Source: Campylobacterales bacterium (GTDB lineage Bacteria; Campylobacterota; Campylobacteria; Campylobacterales; JACAEZ01). Taken from it: 17,268 bases of DNA. The stretch is from positions 1-17,268 of the forward strand of contig JACAEZ010000006.1 in the NCBI GenBank assembly GCA_013388565.1. The letters are read 5' to 3'. Below the pieces are notes generated by a model. It saw nothing but the letters and a program-made list of their open reading frames with translations, was not told where the DNA came from and did no database searches. A program made the position numbers and the translations under genes. Positions 15,302 to 17,268 of the stretch are shown in pieces (the stretch's first letter is position 1; each line of letters starts with the position of its first letter).

Positions 15302-17268
15302 ATGCTTTTTAAAATCATCTGTTTAATAGCTTTTTTAACTATTTTTGCATTTGCAGATGAGTTAAAACATGTAAAATTACAACTTAGATGGTTACACCAA
15401 TTTCAATTTGCTGGTTATTACATGGCAGTTGAAAAAGGTTTTTATAAAGATATGGGGCTTGATGTTGAGATAATAGAGGGTTTTAAAAAACACTCTACAA
15501 CAGAGGTTTTAGAAAAAAGAGCAGATTTTGGTGTTGGAAATGCTGGAATTGTATATGAACGGTTAAACGGTAAGAAAGTAGTCTCATTAGCAACAGTTTT
15601 TCAACACTCTCCAAATATTTGGTTGATTAGAAAAGATTCTAATATCTCGTATATAGAGGATTTAATCGGCAAAAAGTTGATGATGACAAAAACAGATGAA
15701 AATATAGAACTACTTGCTATGTTTGTAAATGAAGGTATCCCTCTTGATAAATTAAATATCATAGAGAGTTCTTATAATTTAGATGATTTGATAGATAGAA
15801 AAGTTGATGCTTTTAATACTTACTATTCAAATGAACCATTTTTCTTAGAGCAAAAAGGTATAGAATATACTATCTTACAACCACATACTTACGGCATGGA
15901 TTTTTACAGTGATTGTCTATTTACATCTGAAGAGTTTTTAAATAAAAATCCAGAAGTTAAAAAAGTTTAGAGAAGCATCACTAAAAGGGTGGGAATATGC
16001 TCTAAATCATGTAAATGAAACCATAGATATTATTATGGAAAAATATAACACACAAAATAAAACAAAAGAACATCTATTATATGAAGCAAAAATCATAAAA
16101 GAGCTAACAATGCACCATGTAATAGAGATAGGACTTACAAATATCGGCAGATGGAAACACATAGCAGATACATTCGTCTCTTTTGGCATGGTAAAACCAG
16201 ACTATAATTTAGATGGTTTTATCTATAATCCAAACCCGCCTACAGATTATACACCTTTGAAAATTGCTTTGTCTATTATTGCAGTTATATTATTTTTGAC
16301 TATTTTTAACAATATCTCTACAAAAAGATTAAATACAAAATTAAAATCTGAAATAGAAGAAAAAGAGTTGGTACAAGAAGAGTTAAAAGCTATCAACGAA
16401 AATCTGGAAAATTTAGTAAAAGATGAGGTTGAAAAAAGATTTGAAGCAGAGATGATTTTTAGGGCTATTTTTGAAAACTCTCCAATAGGTATCGTTGTTA
16501 TAGATTTTAAAAATATGAAAATAAATCCAAATGGTACATTTTTAAAAATGTTAAAGTATGAGTTTGATGAAATATCACAAATGAATTTTTTAGATTTGGT
16601 ATGTCATGAAGATTTTACATCTTTAAAAGAAGATTTTGTTTTTTTGCTTGATAAAAAATATATAAGTATAAACAGACATATTTGCATGAACACAAAAGAT
16701 AAAGAGTTAATTGATTTAAATATTTATGCGAAAATTATAAAAAATGAGCATACTTTTGCAGATAAAATATTGGTTGTTTGTGAAGATATAACACAAAAGC
16801 TAAAAATAGAGCAAAAACAAAAAGAGCATGACATGATGATGTTTCAGCAAAGTAAGATGGCGATGATGGGTGAAATGATTGGTTCTATCGGTCATCAATG
16901 GAAACAACCATTAAATGTGTTGATACTCATGATAGTAGGTTTAAATTGTTCAAATCTTGATAACACTATTGATAATCAAAAAAATAGATAATTTTTGTAA
17001 AAAATCATCTCAATTGATAGAGTACATGTCTTCAACTATAAACGATTTTAGAAATTTTATATCTCCAAATAAAAGAATAGAAGAGTTTACTGTTTTAGAA
17101 GCTATTAAAAATACACTATTTTTAGTTGATTATAATTTTAATTTGTTAAATATCTTTGTAAATCTTGACAATATTGACAAAGATATTATTATAGTTGGCA
17201 ATAAAAATGAGTTTATACAAGTTTTGATAAATATTTTAAATAATGCAAAAGATGCAATATTAGAAAAA
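15302..17268 (+). pseudogene. NMT1-domain sensor histidine kinase, disrupted by two A-run length changes; 3' end cut by window edge
   Basis: Membrane sensor of at least 655 residues after two one-base corrections. The signal peptide occupies about 1-19. A periplasmic NMT1/THI5-like binding domain covers about 20-310 and begins LQLRWLHQFQFAGYYMAVEKG, the signature of pyrimidine-type binding proteins. One membrane segment lies at about 319-340, a coiled coil at 345-385 and a PAS domain at about 385-500. The kinase core has an H-box GSIGHQWKQPLN with H531 and an N-box NILNNAKDAI near 643-652. The G-boxes lie beyond the window. Lesion one is at the A-run 15959-15964 (six A; five restores VKKFREASLKGWEYAL). 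Lesion two is at 16978-16984 (seven A; six restores QKIDNFCKKSS and STINDFRNF). As read it yields a periplasmic-domain fragment ending at 15970. The ligand is unknown. Confidence 0.85.

Noticed and set aside
1..17268. CRISPR arrays, tRNA or rRNA genes, insertion sequences
   Set aside because: No regularly spaced repeats, cloverleaf-like sequences, transposase motifs or terminal inverted repeats were recognised on either strand.

Overview
This is a strongly AT-rich bacterial window. Gene content and protein sequence point to Campylobacterota (Epsilonproteobacteria), near Arcobacter, Sulfurimonas or Campylobacter. The markers are a competence/MSHA-like type II secretion cluster comparable to the Campylobacter cts genes, a Campylobacter-like Lon, a fliW-proC pair, and an NMT1-type sensor histidine kinase. 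Species cannot be fixed from the window.

Layout. Positions 13174 down to 1 (minus strand) hold an almost gapless run of genes: bamD, lon, a VapB/VapC-like toxin-antitoxin pair, a 68-residue flagellar-like protein, ftsW, yjjP-yjjB (two-part ThrE-type exporter), then the pseudopilus/secretion cluster in the order mshI-mshJ-mshK-mshL (secretin)-mshM (AAA ATPase)-mshN (TPR)-mshE (assembly ATPase, cut by the window edge). Gaps are a few bases and many genes overlap, twice with TTG starts in a TTGA overlap. A short divergent promoter region (13175-13289) separates this run from fliW and proC on the plus strand, which end at a hairpin terminator (14483-14513). A new AT-rich promoter region then drives a Tsx/DUF5020-like outer-membrane protein and a hybrid sensor (NMT1 periplasmic binding domain, membrane segment, PAS, histidine kinase) that runs off the right edge.

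How the genes may work together. The Msh/Cts genes would build an envelope-spanning machine for DNA uptake or a type IV-like pilus: secretin, pilotin-like and inner-membrane scaffold proteins, and two ATPases. bamD and ftsW belong to envelope and division housekeeping. The terminal outer-membrane protein and sensor pair looks like a ligand uptake and sensing unit.

Main oddity: six apparent lesions. Two are single in-frame stop codons (amber in mshN, ochre in lon just before the Walker A motif), both in the minus-strand run. The other four are one-base length changes in A-runs, all in the terminal outer-membrane protein/sensor operon. Longer homopolymers (8 nt) in the intact minus-strand genes are in frame, which argues against simple genome-wide homopolymer error, although sequencing error remains possible. 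A second oddity is the octamer CATGATAG, counted by eye seven times on the plus strand and twice on the minus strand, independent of gene direction.
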